This document shows, piece by piece, positions 1 to 7,640 of a stretch of DNA of 34,954 nt (position 1 is its first letter; each line of letters starts with the position of its first letter). The translations under genes and the position numbers were made by a program. The stretch is taken from positions 1-34,954 of the forward strand of contig JAAEZO010000012.1 in assembly GCA_018222825.1 (NCBI GenBank). Reading direction: 5' to 3'. This stretch comes from Gammaproteobacteria bacterium. GTDB lineage: Bacteria; Pseudomonadota; Gammaproteobacteria; Enterobacterales; Aeromonadaceae. The notes beneath the pieces are model-generated. The model saw nothing but the letters and a program-made list of their open reading frames with translations. It searched no databases and was not told where the DNA came from.

Positions 1-32
1 CTTGTGACCGTTGGCGTGTTGCCCCGTGTCAG

Positions 33-69
33 TGGATGCGCATTATAGGGAGCGCCCGCTTTTACGCAA
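33..69 (-). promoter_or_regulatory. rRNA-operon P1-type promoter
   Basis: Read on the minus strand there is a -35 TTGCGT (64-69), a 16-base spacer and a -10 TATAAT (42-47), preceded by CTCCC and followed by a GC-rich GCGCATCC discriminator; the expected start is the A at 33. The -10 region and the following CACTGACACGG closely resemble E. coli rrn P1 promoters and their early leader, including the unusual 16-base spacer. An A/T-rich stretch just upstream (about 72-88) could be an UP element. In E. coli an rRNA operon also lies downstream of clpB, which supports the reading. Inference: the 16S gene begins just left of the window and is transcribed leftward. Confidence 0.82.
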
Positions 70-166
70 GGGCTTTTTTGACAAAAACAGGCCACAAACG
101 ATCGACCGTTCACAACTCAACCAATTCGCTTTTTATTTAATCTAAATCCCCCTTAATCAGTCTATT

Positions 167-206
167 TTGATCCTGATCCCGTTATTTTTATCGCAACAAC
201 TATAAT
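167..206 (+). promoter_or_regulatory. FNR/DNR-like box and -10 of nnrS
   Basis: TTGATCCTGATCCC at 167-180 matches the FNR/DNR-family consensus TTGAT-N4-ATCAA except for its last two bases. A perfect TATAAT lies at 201-206. With transcription starting near 213 the box would be centred near -40, close to the -41.5 spacing of class II FNR-activated promoters, and there is no good -35 hexamer. NnrS genes are typically controlled by NO- or oxygen-sensing members of this regulator family, so the site makes biological sense. Which regulator binds cannot be told from the window. Confidence 0.6.
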
Positions 207-234
207 GTGCATATTAAATACTTATAAGGTAACC

Positions 235-1437
235 ATGATGCAAATACTCGATGCCAAAAAAGAGAGCAGAATCTGGCCCCTGTTCAGGCTTGGTTTCCGG
301 GTCTTCTTTTTAGGCGGTGCCCTCTTCTCTGCTCTGGCCATGCTGTTGTGGTGGCTCAGCCTGTCCGGCGTGGCCGTATTGCCGGGAGTAAGCAACCCCA
401 TCTGGTGGCATGCCCATGAAATGATCTTCGGCTTTGCGCTGGCTATCGTCGCCGGCTTCGTACTCACCGCCATGCAAAACTGGACCGGTATGCCCGGCGT
501 GCGCGGCTGGCCGCTGGCGGTGGTCGCCGGTCTTTGGCTACTCTCGCGCCTGTTGATGCCACTGCGCGGAGAGCTTAGTCCACTGGTGATCACGCTCGAC
601 CTATTATGGCTGCCACTGGTGGCCGGCATGGTGGCTCGGCCCGTGTTGCAAGTGAAGCAATGGCGCAATTTGTTCTTCGTGCCTTTGTTTATCGTCTTCA
701 CCCTGTTGAATGCGCTCAGCTATTACGCCGCCTTCAGTGGTAACTGGTTGCTGGCCGAGCGAATGTTCGTTACCGCCGTACTGGCACTGAGCGGTTTGAT
801 TGCCGTGATGGGTGGTCGGGTTATTCCCTTCTTTACTGCTAGAGCGACCAATACCGACAAGCCGGTACCCCAACCCTGGCTGGAGAAACTGAGCCTGGGC
901 ACACTCTGGCTGGGAGTATTGGGCTGGCTACTGTTACCACGTACCGACGGCTTGAATAGTCTACTGGCGGTGATACTGCTGCTCGCCGCGCTGGCCAACC
1001 TGGTTCGCCTGGTTCGCTGGAACAGCAAGCTGACACTGAATATCCCTCTGCTGTGGATACTGCACCTGGGCTATCTCTTTATACCCTTAGGTCTGCTAGC
1101 CCTGGCCGCAGCACTATTGCAATGGGGCATCAGCACCTCTCTGGCCACCCACTGGCTGACCACCGGCGCTATCGGTATGGTCATTTTCGGGATGATTGCC
1201 CGAGTATCGCTTGGCCACTCGGGTCGACCACTGGCCATCGGCCGTCCGATCGTTGTTGCTTTTGTACTACTGATACTCGCAGCATTGCTGCGCAGTCTGC
1301 TGCCCTTGTTGGCTCCGGGTATGACGAGTGCGGCTTACCACGCCAGCGCCCTGGTCTGGGTGTTGGCCTTCGGAGTTTTCAGTTGGGTGTACTGGCCGAT
1401 ACTGACCCGACCGAGAATCGACGGCCGCCCGGGTTAA
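235..1437 (+). CDS. nnrS: NnrS family heme/copper membrane protein
   Basis: A 400-residue polytopic inner-membrane protein of the NnrS family (about 12 hydrophobic segments), associated with denitrification and nitrosative-stress defence; the biochemical role is not settled. Visible family marks are WHAHEM near residues 58-63, GGRVIPFFTARA in the middle and GHSGRPL towards the C-terminus, with several His residues suited to heme or copper binding. I chose ATG 235 (ATG 238 is possible) because AAGG at 226-229 is well spaced before it; the in-frame ATG at 205 overlaps the likely -10 and would precede the transcript start. It stands alone, divergent from the predicted rRNA operon and convergent with clpB. 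The FNR/DNR-like box upstream suggests induction by low oxygen or NO. Confidence 0.88.
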   Translation: MMQILDAKKESRIWPLFRLGFRVFFLGGALFSALAMLLWWLSLSGVAVLPGVSNPIWWHAHEMIFGFALAIVAGFVLTAMQNWTGMPGVRGWPLAVVAGLWLLSRLLMPLRGELSPLVITLDLLWLPLVAGMVARPVLQVKQWRNLFFVPLFIVFTLLNALSYYAAFSGNWLLAERMFVTAVLALSGLIAVMGGRVIPFFTARATNTDKPVPQPWLEKLSLGTLWLGVLGWLLLPRTDGLNSLLAVILLLAALANLVRLVRWNSKLTLNIPLLWILHLGYLFIPLGLLALAAALLQWGISTSLATHWLTTGAIGMVIFGMIARVSLGHSGRPLAIGRPIVVAFVLLILAALLRSLLPLLAPGMTSAAYHASALVWVLAFGVFSWVYWPILTRPRIDGRPG

Positions 1438-1442
1438 CACGC

Positions 1443-1472
1443 AAAAAAAATCCCGCCGAAGCGGGATTTTTT
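1443..1472. terminator. Bidirectional terminator, nnrS/clpB
   Basis: An A-run (1443-1450), stem TCCCGC (1451-1456), loop CGAA, stem GCGGGA (1461-1466) and T-run (1467-1472) form a symmetric Rho-independent terminator. It lies between the convergent stops of nnrS and clpB and should work on both strands. Confidence 0.92.
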
Positions 1473-1474
1473 AT

Positions 1475-4048
1475 TTACTGGTTGAGAATCAGCCCTTCGC
1501 TGTCGGCATCCAGCTCCAGCGGTTTGCCGGGAACCACCTTGCCGGACAGCATGGCCTGTGCCAGCGGGTTTTCCACTTTTTGCTGTATCGCCCGCTTCAA
1601 TGGGCGAGCACCAAACAGCGGATCGAAGCCCGCATGGGCCAGCTTTTCCAGCAGCGGTTCGGTAATGGTAACCTCGAAGCCCTTGTCTTCGAGCCGATCC
1701 ACCAGTCCCTGCAGCTGAATACGCGCAATTGACTTGATTTGCTCCTCCGCCAACGGGTGGAACACCACAATATCGTCGATTCGGTTGATGAACTCGGGAC
1801 GGAACTGATGGCTCAACACGCCCATCAGCATTTCCTTCATTTCATCATAATCCTTATCGGTGCTGTGCTCCTGAATCAGGTCCGATCCAATATTGGAGGT
1901 CATGATCACCACCGTATTGCGGAAATCCACGGTGCGGCCCTGGCCATCGGTCAGGCGGCCGTCATCCAGCACCTGCAACAGAATGTTGAACACGTCCGGA
2001 TGCGCCTTCTCTACCTCATCCAGCAGGATCACCGAATAAGGTTTACGCCGTACCGCCTCGGTCAGGTAACCACCCTCTTCATAACCCACATAGCCGGGAG
2101 GCGCGCCCACCAGGCGAGACACAGAGTGCTTTTCCATAAACTCCGACATATCGATACGCACCATGGCGTCACGGCTGTCGAACAGAAAATCGGCCAGCGC
2201 CTTGCACAGCTCGGTTTTACCCACCCCGGTCGGGCCCATGAACAGGAAAGACCCCACCGGCCGATTGGGATCGGATAATCCGGCGCGGCTGCGGCGAATG
2301 GCATTGGACACCGCCTCGACCGCCTCGTTCTGTCCGATCACCTGATCGTGCAGGCTGTCTTCCATGCGCAGCAGCTTGTCTTTTTCGCCTTCCAGCATCT
2401 TGGAAACGGGAATACCGGTCCAGCGCGACAGCACATCGGCAATCTCTTCGTCGGTCACCCGGTTTTTCAGCAGATGCTGTTCCTGCATTTCGGCCTGGGC
2501 CGCCAGATCCAGCTGTTTTTCCAGCTCGGGAATGCGACCGTATTGCAGCTCGGACATCCGCGCCAAATCACCGGCCCGACGCGCCACTTCTAGATCTCGA
2601 CGAACCTGTTCCAGCTCGGCCTTGATATGCTGAGTGCCGGCCATCGCGGCTTTTTCCGAAACCCAGATCTCTTCCAGATCGGCGTACTCGGCTTCTTTCT
2701 CGGCCAATTCATCACGGATCAGTTGCAAACGTTTCAGGCTGCCTTCGTCATCTTCTTTCAGCAACGCCTGCTCTTCCAGCTTCAGCTGGATGATGCGCCG
2801 ATCCAGTTTGTCCAGCGGCTCCGGCTTGGAGTCGATCTGCAATCGAATGCTGGACGCGGCCTCATCGATCAGATCGATAGCCTTGTCTGGCAACTGACGA
2901 TCGGAAATATAACGGTGCGACAGCACCGCCGCCGCCACAATGGCCGGATCGGTGATCTGCACATGGTGATGCAGCTCGTAGCGCTCTTTCAAGCCACGCA
3001 AAATAGCGATGGTATCTTCCACCGTCGGCTCGTTGATCAACACCTTCTGAAAACGGCGCTCGAGAGCAGCATCTTTTTCCACGTACTGACGGTACTCGTT
3101 GAGGGTGGTGGCCCCCACGCAGTGCAACTCTCCCCGCGCCAGCGCAGGTTTGAGCATGTTGCCCGCATCCATGGCACCTTCGCCCTTGCCGGCGCCGACC
3201 ATGGTGTGCAGCTCGTCAATAAAGAGGATCACCTGCCCCTCTTCCTTGGCCAGCTCGTTAAGCAGAGCCTTGAGTCGCTCTTCGAATTCGCCGCGATACT
3301 TGGCGCCGGCAATCAGCGCACCCATGTCGAGTGACAACACCCGCTTGTTTTTCAGCCCTTCCGGTACTTCGCCGTTGATAATGCGCTGCGCCAGGCCTTC
3401 GGCGATGGCGGTTTTACCGACACCGGGTTCACCAATCAGCACCGGGTTGTTCTTGGTGCGCCGCTGCAGTACCTGAATGGTACGGCGAATTTCATCGTCC
3501 CGGCCGATCACCGGATCCAGCTTACCCTGCTCGGCCCGCTCGGTCAGATCGATGGTGTACTTTTCCAGCGCCTGACGGTTTTCTTCGGCGTTGGGATCGT
3601 CGACCTTCTGGCCACCACGTACCTGATCGATGGCCTGGCTCATCTTGTCCTTGGTCAGGCCCAGCCGTTTGAGCGCCTCGCCCAGCTCGCCCTTGTCGTC
3701 TAGCGCCGCCAGTAAAAACAGCTCAGAGGAGATATAGGCATCCTTGCGTTGCTGTGCCAGCTTGTCGCACTGGTTGAGCAGCCGCGCCAGCACTGGCGAC
3801 ACCTGTACATCCATGTCGCCTCCGCTGACCTTGGGCAGCCGATCCAGCGATTTATCCAGCTCTAGGCGCAGCGCATTGCTGTCAACTCCCGCGGTAGTCA
3901 GCAGCGGGCGCAGGGTACCGCCATCCTGGTTAAGCATGGCCACCAGCAGGTGCGCCGGTTCGATATAGGCATGATCACGCCCCAATGCCATAGACTGGGC
4001 ATCTTGCAGGGCGAGCTGAAATTTACTGGTAAGACGATCTAGACGCAT
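1475..4048 (-). CDS. clpB: ATP-dependent disaggregase ClpB
   Basis: Hsp100 AAA+ hexameric disaggregase that works with DnaK-DnaJ-GrpE to extract proteins from aggregates in the cytoplasm. From ATG 4048 the protein has 857 residues, the length of E. coli ClpB. Domains in order: N-terminal Clp repeat domain (about 1-145), AAA-1 with Walker A GEPGVGKT (206-213), a long coiled-coil middle domain rich in Glu/Lys/Arg (about 400-530), AAA-2 with Walker A GPTGVGKT near 605, and the C-terminal D2-small domain. A TTG-started extension to 4063 is possible but reads through GAGGAG, which is the obvious ribosome binding site for ATG 4048. It follows rluD-pgeF as in E. coli but has its own heat-shock-type promoter. 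Confidence 0.98.
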   Translation of the reverse strand: MRLDRLTSKFQLALQDAQSMALGRDHAYIEPAHLLVAMLNQDGGTLRPLLTTAGVDSNALRLELDKSLDRLPKVSGGDMDVQVSPVLARLLNQCDKLAQQRKDAYISSELFLLAALDDKGELGEALKRLGLTKDKMSQAIDQVRGGQKVDDPNAEENRQALEKYTIDLTERAEQGKLDPVIGRDDEIRRTIQVLQRRTKNNPVLIGEPGVGKTAIAEGLAQRIINGEVPEGLKNKRVLSLDMGALIAGAKYRGEFEERLKALLNELAKEEGQVILFIDELHTMVGAGKGEGAMDAGNMLKPALARGELHCVGATTLNEYRQYVEKDAALERRFQKVLINEPTVEDTIAILRGLKERYELHHHVQITDPAIVAAAVLSHRYISDRQLPDKAIDLIDEAASSIRLQIDSKPEPLDKLDRRIIQLKLEEQALLKEDDEGSLKRLQLIRDELAEKEAEYADLEEIWVSEKAAMAGTQHIKAELEQVRRDLEVARRAGDLARMSELQYGRIPELEKQLDLAAQAEMQEQHLLKNRVTDEEIADVLSRWTGIPVSKMLEGEKDKLLRMEDSLHDQVIGQNEAVEAVSNAIRRSRAGLSDPNRPVGSFLFMGPTGVGKTELCKALADFLFDSRDAMVRIDMSEFMEKHSVSRLVGAPPGYVGYEEGGYLTEAVRRKPYSVILLDEVEKAHPDVFNILLQVLDDGRLTDGQGRTVDFRNTVVIMTSNIGSDLIQEHSTDKDYDEMKEMLMGVLSHQFRPEFINRIDDIVVFHPLAEEQIKSIARIQLQGLVDRLEDKGFEVTITEPLLEKLAHAGFDPLFGARPLKRAIQQKVENPLAQAMLSGKVVPGKPLELDADSEGLILNQ

Positions 4049-4068
4049 CAGGCTTCTCCTCAAATACC

Positions 4069-4084
4069 CCCGCCACCTGGCGGG
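4069..4084 (-). other. Hairpin in the clpB 5' leader
   Basis: A perfect inverted repeat (CCCGCCA / TGGCGGG separated by two bases) lies about 20 bases upstream of the clpB start, between the heat-shock promoter and the ribosome binding site. It would be transcribed. It could stabilise the mRNA or modulate translation, but it does not cover GAGGAG, so a classic RNA thermometer is not evident. Confidence 0.55.
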
Positions 4085-4109
4085 AACATAGATTGATTGC
4101 TGATACTAA

Positions 4110-4138
4110 AGATGGGGTTTTATGGCGAGATTTCAACC
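4110..4138 (-). promoter_or_regulatory. Sigma-32 (heat-shock) promoter of clpB
   Basis: On the minus strand GGTTGAAA (4131-4138) is followed after 13 bases by CCCCATCT (4110-4117). This is almost the RpoH consensus (CTTGAAA, about 13-14 bases, CCCCATNT). It lies in the pgeF-clpB gap, giving clpB heat-shock control independent of the upstream genes. Confidence 0.88.
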
Positions 4139-4159
4139 AGCAGGCATATTAAGTTTTGA

Positions 4160-4897
4160 CTAATCCAGCCAGATCAGGCTCACCATACGGCCGGTTTCCC
4201 TATCGCGCCGATAAGAGAAGAACCGTTGGGCGTCGGTATAGGTGCAGTACTCACCGCCATAAATATGGGTGACTCCCGCTGCCGCCAGCCGCAGCCGGGC
4301 CAGATGATAGATGTTGGCCAGCCACTTGTTGTCACTCGGGTCACCGTGGGCTACGAAGGCATCCGCCGCCAACGGGGAATGACTGATAAAGGCGTCTCTC
4401 ACCTCAGCACCAACCTCGAAGGCAGTCGGACCGATAGCCGGCCCCATCCAGGCCAGCACCGTTGCTGGATTGACCGCCATGGCCTGCAAGGTTGCTTCCA
4501 GGACACCAGACGCCAACCCGCGCCAGCCTGCATGTGCCGCCGCCACCACGGTGCCGGCCTGGTCACAGAACAGCACCGGCAGACAGTCGGCCGTCATCAC
4601 CGCACAAACCTGACCCGGAGTGCGGGTCACCACCGCATCGGCGGTAAGATTGTCGGTATTAGCCGGCAGGCTCAGTACCCGAGTGCCGTGTACCTGCTCC
4701 AGCCACACCGGCTCGCTCGGCAGATTAAGGCAGGCCGCCAGCCGCTCCCGGTTGGTCTGCACCCACAGGGGCTTATCGCCCACATGGGTGCCCAGGTTCA
4801 GGCTGTTGAACGGCGCAGGACTCACCCCGCCCGCTCGAGTGCTCTGAGCGGCACACACATTGGTTGGTGCCGGCCAGTCGGGCAGGATCAGATCCAT
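4160..4897 (-). CDS. pgeF: Purine nucleoside phosphorylase / peptidoglycan editing factor (YfiH family)
   Basis: A 245-residue protein of the DUF152/'laccase-domain' family (E. coli YfiH). Members have been described as purine nucleoside phosphorylases and as factors that remove mis-incorporated L-Ser from muropeptides. Visible family features are the N-terminal RAGGVS segment, the VHGTRV segment, the C-x5-D-C-LPVLF core and the AAHAGWRGL motif carrying conserved His. Its start overlaps the 3' end of rluD by 10 bases, so the two are translationally coupled, as in the rluD-yfiH-clpB order of enterics. The fold family is firm; the in vivo substrate is less certain. Confidence 0.93.
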   Translation of the reverse strand: MDLILPDWPAPTNVCAAQSTRAGGVSPAPFNSLNLGTHVGDKPLWVQTNRERLAACLNLPSEPVWLEQVHGTRVLSLPANTDNLTADAVVTRTPGQVCAVMTADCLPVLFCDQAGTVVAAAHAGWRGLASGVLEATLQAMAVNPATVLAWMGPAIGPTAFEVGAEVRDAFISHSPLAADAFVAHGDPSDNKWLANIYHLARLRLAAAGVTHIYGGEYCTYTDAQRFFSYRRDRETGRMVSLIWLD

Positions 4898-5868
4898 ACC
4901 AGATCGTCCGGATGATCTTTGGTGTCGGCGCGCAGCACTTCAATCAAGGCCACAAAATCATCGGGAATGGGCGCATGCCATTCCATCATTTCACCGCTGA
5001 TCGGGTGTTCCAGTCGCAGCATCACGGCGTGCAGAGCCTGACGCTTGAAGTTGCGCAAAAACGCCAGCAGCTCGGGATTGGCACTGCGCGGCGGCTTGAG
5101 ACGACCACCGTAGACCGGGTCGCCCACCAGTGGGTGCTTGAGGTGCGCCATGTGTACCCGGATCTGGTGAGTACGGCCACTCTCCAGACGCAGGCGTAGC
5201 CGGGTGTGGGCACGAAACTTTTCCATCACCCGATAATGGGTTACCGCCGGCTTGCCGGAAGGCACTACCGCCATCTGGATACGCTGGGTAGGGTGACGAC
5301 CGATATTGGCCTCAACTGTGCCGCCGGCAGTCATGTGACCGATGGCGACCGCTTCGTATTCCCGAGTAATTTCACGCCCCTGCAACGCGGTTACCAGGTG
5401 CGTTTGCGCCGGTATGGTTTTCGCCACCACCATCAGACCGGTGGTGTCTTTATCCAATCGATGCACGATGCCGGCACGGGGCACTTCGGCAATGCTCGGG
5501 CAATAGTGCAGCAGGGCATTGAGCAGGGTGCCGCCCGGCGTGCCTGCACCCGGATGGACTACCAGGCCGGCCGGCTTGTTGATGACCATGATGTCATCGT
5601 CTTCGTAGACGATGTTAATGGCTATATCTTCAGGCTCGAAGCGCACATCGTCTTCCAGTTCGGCGTGAATAACCACCTGCTGCCCCGACAGCACTTTTTC
5701 CCGTGGCTTGTTTGCAACCTTACCATCCAACTGCACCTGATCCTGCTGAATCCAGGTTTTGATGCGGGTACGGGAATAATCGGGGAACATGTCTGCCAAC
5801 GTCTGATCCAAACGCTGACCGTATTGATTATCGGCAACAACGCCGTTTAGTTCGATTTGCTGGCTCAT
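4888..5868 (-). CDS. rluD: 23S rRNA pseudouridine(1911/1915/1917) synthase RluD
   Basis: Converts three uridines in helix 69 of 23S rRNA to pseudouridine, important for late 50S assembly and ribosome function. An S4-like RNA-binding domain fills about residues 15-75 and the RluA-type catalytic domain follows, with HRLDKDTTG and catalytic Asp139, the same position as in E. coli. From ATG 5868 the protein has 326 residues, equal to E. coli RluD, and the first residues align (MSQQ-IEL). A GTG three codons upstream is less likely. It is the first gene of a leftward unit with pgeF and diverges from bamD. Confidence 0.96.
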   Translation of the reverse strand: MSQQIELNGVVADNQYGQRLDQTLADMFPDYSRTRIKTWIQQDQVQLDGKVANKPREKVLSGQQVVIHAELEDDVRFEPEDIAINIVYEDDDIMVINKPAGLVVHPGAGTPGGTLLNALLHYCPSIAEVPRAGIVHRLDKDTTGLMVVAKTIPAQTHLVTALQGREITREYEAVAIGHMTAGGTVEANIGRHPTQRIQMAVVPSGKPAVTHYRVMEKFRAHTRLRLRLESGRTHQIRVHMAHLKHPLVGDPVYGGRLKPPRSANPELLAFLRNFKRQALHAVMLRLEHPISGEMMEWHAPIPDDFVALIEVLRADTKDHPDDLVWI

Positions 5869-5981
5869 AGAGACCACTGGTTACCAAATGATGTTTAATT
5901 AGGTATTCTAGCGGTTCTTGGCGCTGAGCTTAATCAGTTTCCGCTTACTTGGTTCCCGAATCGCAAAAATGGACTCTTTAC

Positions 5982-6728
5982 ATGGCTAAACAACGGAGCG
6001 TATGGCTCACTTTGACTCTCGCCCTGGCACTGACCGCCACCGGCTGTTCCAGTACCAAAAAAGATGAAGTGCCGGACGAGCCGCCCGAAGTGCTCTATCA
6101 GGATGCCCAGGAGCGTTTGCAGGCCGGCAATTTCATTCGTGCCGCCGAATTGCTGGAAGCCATGGACTCTCGTTATCCGTTTGGTGCCTATTCCAATCAG
6201 GTACAGCTTGACCTTATCTATGCCTACTACAAGCAGGATGACACCGCCCGCGCCCTGGCCAATATCGACCGCTTCATTCGCCTGAACCCCAATCATCCCA
6301 GCATCGATTACGCCCAGTACATGCGGGGCCTGACCAACATGGCCACCGACCATAACTTCTTTCAGGAGTTGCTGGATATAGACAGAGCCGACCGCGATCC
6401 GGCCTATGCCCGCCAGGCCTTTGCCGACTTCCGCCAGCTGCTGCGCCAGTATCCGGACAGCGTGTATGCCGCCGATGCCCGCGCCCGCATGGTGTCCCTG
6501 AAAAACCGGCTGGCCAAATACGACCTGTCCGTGGCCCGGTTCTACATGAAACGTGGCGCCTGGCTGGCCGCTGCCAACCGCGCCAAGTTTGTGGTGCAGT
6601 CCTATCCGGATACCGACACCCTGCAACCGGCATTGCAGATCATGTCCAAGGCTTACAGCGAGCTGGGCCTGAGCGAAATGGCCAACCACGCCGAAGCGGT
6701 GTTGAAAGCCAACTTCCCTGCCGGTTAA
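5982..6728 (+). CDS. bamD: Outer membrane assembly lipoprotein BamD
   Basis: An essential lipoprotein of the BAM complex that, with BamA, folds beta-barrel proteins into the outer membrane. The start at ATG 5982 gives a typical lipoprotein signal: MAKQRS, a hydrophobic stretch, then lipobox TATGC with Cys22 as the lipidation site. The mature protein carries tetratricopeptide-like repeats (for example YQDAQERLQAGNFIRAAELL and the RYPFGAYSNQ segment), and the 248-residue total is close to E. coli BamD (245). In-frame codons further upstream would put extra sequence before the signal peptide and lack a ribosome site. It stands alone, divergent from rluD and ended by a strong terminator. Confidence 0.96.
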   Translation: MAKQRSVWLTLTLALALTATGCSSTKKDEVPDEPPEVLYQDAQERLQAGNFIRAAELLEAMDSRYPFGAYSNQVQLDLIYAYYKQDDTARALANIDRFIRLNPNHPSIDYAQYMRGLTNMATDHNFFQELLDIDRADRDPAYARQAFADFRQLLRQYPDSVYAADARARMVSLKNRLAKYDLSVARFYMKRGAWLAAANRAKFVVQSYPDTDTLQPALQIMSKAYSELGLSEMANHAEAVLKANFPAG

Positions 6729-6732
6729 CAAT

Positions 6733-6784
6733 CCGCCGAGATACAAAAAAGCCCGCGTCTGCGGGCTTTTTTGTATCTCGGCGG
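6733..6784. terminator. Very long perfect-stem bidirectional terminator
   Basis: A perfect 24-bp inverted repeat (6733-6756 and 6761-6784) with a GTCT tetraloop. The core GCCCGC/GCGGGC is flanked by A6 on one side and T6 on the other, so it can terminate bamD (plus) and the BtuF-like gene (minus). The stem continues nine or more base pairs beyond the T-tract, much more than termination needs. Confidence 0.93.
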
Positions 6785-6815
6785 CGTGATTTCTTTACCG
6801 GCTCCGGTATGGCTT

Positions 6816-7559
6816 TCATATCGACTCCAGATAGCGCAGCGAGCGTATGCCGTACCAGCACAGGGGTTCGCCGTCGATCAAAACGGCATCCAACTGCAGA
6901 TCTTCTCTGGTCTGCGCCAGCTTGGCGGCGAAGGGATAAGGCTCACTGGAGCAAAGCAGCACCGGGTTGTGCTCGCGAATCCACTGTGTCTCCAGCATGG
7001 GGTAGCGATCGTCAAAGGTAAGCAGCTTGTCGGCAAAACCCAGCAGTTCGAATACGGAATGGATAAAGGTGTCGCTGCCCACACTCATGAACGGCTTGCG
7101 CCAGATGAGATACAACCAGGGTCGTGGGTCATTCAACATCGATGACGATGAAGCAAACTCGCTAGACAACAACGGCAACACATCGGGAGAACAGCGTTTC
7201 TTTTTCTCCAGCACCGCCTGATAACGAACACTCAAATCCAGCAAGGCTGCAGATTTCAGGCGTTGTGACAACAACGTGAGCGTTTCCGGCATGTCGTGCA
7301 CCGATTTAACCTCGGTGGCGAGGTAGGGAAACGGACAGCTTTCGGCCATTTCTCTGGTGTTCTCTTCCTTGTCGAAAATGACGATATCCGGCGCCAGCGC
7401 CGCCACCTTATGCCACTGCACATCCTTGGTGCCGCCAACAACGGGTAACGAAACCACTTTGTCGGCCGGATACACGCAATAGCGGGTGCGTCCCACCACG
7501 TTAACACCACACTCAATCAGGGTTTCGGTCCAGGACGGCACCATACACACCACTCTCAT
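6816..7559 (-). CDS. BtuF-like helical-backbone metal/cobalamin-binding protein
   Basis: A 247-residue protein of the COG0614 (BtuF/FepB-like, helical-backbone) solute-binding fold. The family signature is visible at the N-terminus (VPSWTETL, then VGRTRYCVYP, then VGGTKDVQWHKVAALAPD), and the second lobe begins near the Lys-rich linker around 125-135. Unlike classic BtuF it has no signal peptide or lipobox: the protein starts directly in the first beta strand. ATG 7559 has AAGGAAG four bases upstream. No ABC permease or ATPase lies nearby. Relatives without signal peptides are often annotated as cobalamin-binding proteins; the ligand here is not known. It may be cytoplasmic, perhaps a sensor or storage protein, but that is inference. 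Confidence 0.8.
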   Translation of the reverse strand: MRVVCMVPSWTETLIECGVNVVGRTRYCVYPADKVVSLPVVGGTKDVQWHKVAALAPDIVIFDKEENTREMAESCPFPYLATEVKSVHDMPETLTLLSQRLKSAALLDLSVRYQAVLEKKKRCSPDVLPLLSSEFASSSSMLNDPRPWLYLIWRKPFMSVGSDTFIHSVFELLGFADKLLTFDDRYPMLETQWIREHNPVLLCSSEPYPFAAKLAQTREDLQLDAVLIDGEPLCWYGIRSLRYLESI

Positions 7560-7590
7560 CACACTTCCTTGTGGTTAACAACCGACTGAA

Positions 7591-7621
7591 AAATAAAAGG
7601 GGAAACTCACGTTTCCCCTTT
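7591..7621 (-). terminator. gshA terminator
   Basis: An 11-bp perfect stem (AAAGGGGAAAC at 7596-7606, GTTTCCCCTTT at 7611-7621) with a TCAC loop. On the minus strand it is followed by a T-rich run (complement of 7591-7598), placed just after the gshA stop codon. Confidence 0.88.
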
Positions 7622-7640
7622 CGTCTCTTTATCCAAGAGC

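Noticed and set aside
1053-1718. Plus-strand open frame spanning the nnrS 3' end and the clpB 3' end
   Set aside because: It crosses a strong bidirectional terminator and overlaps two well-supported genes in other frames.
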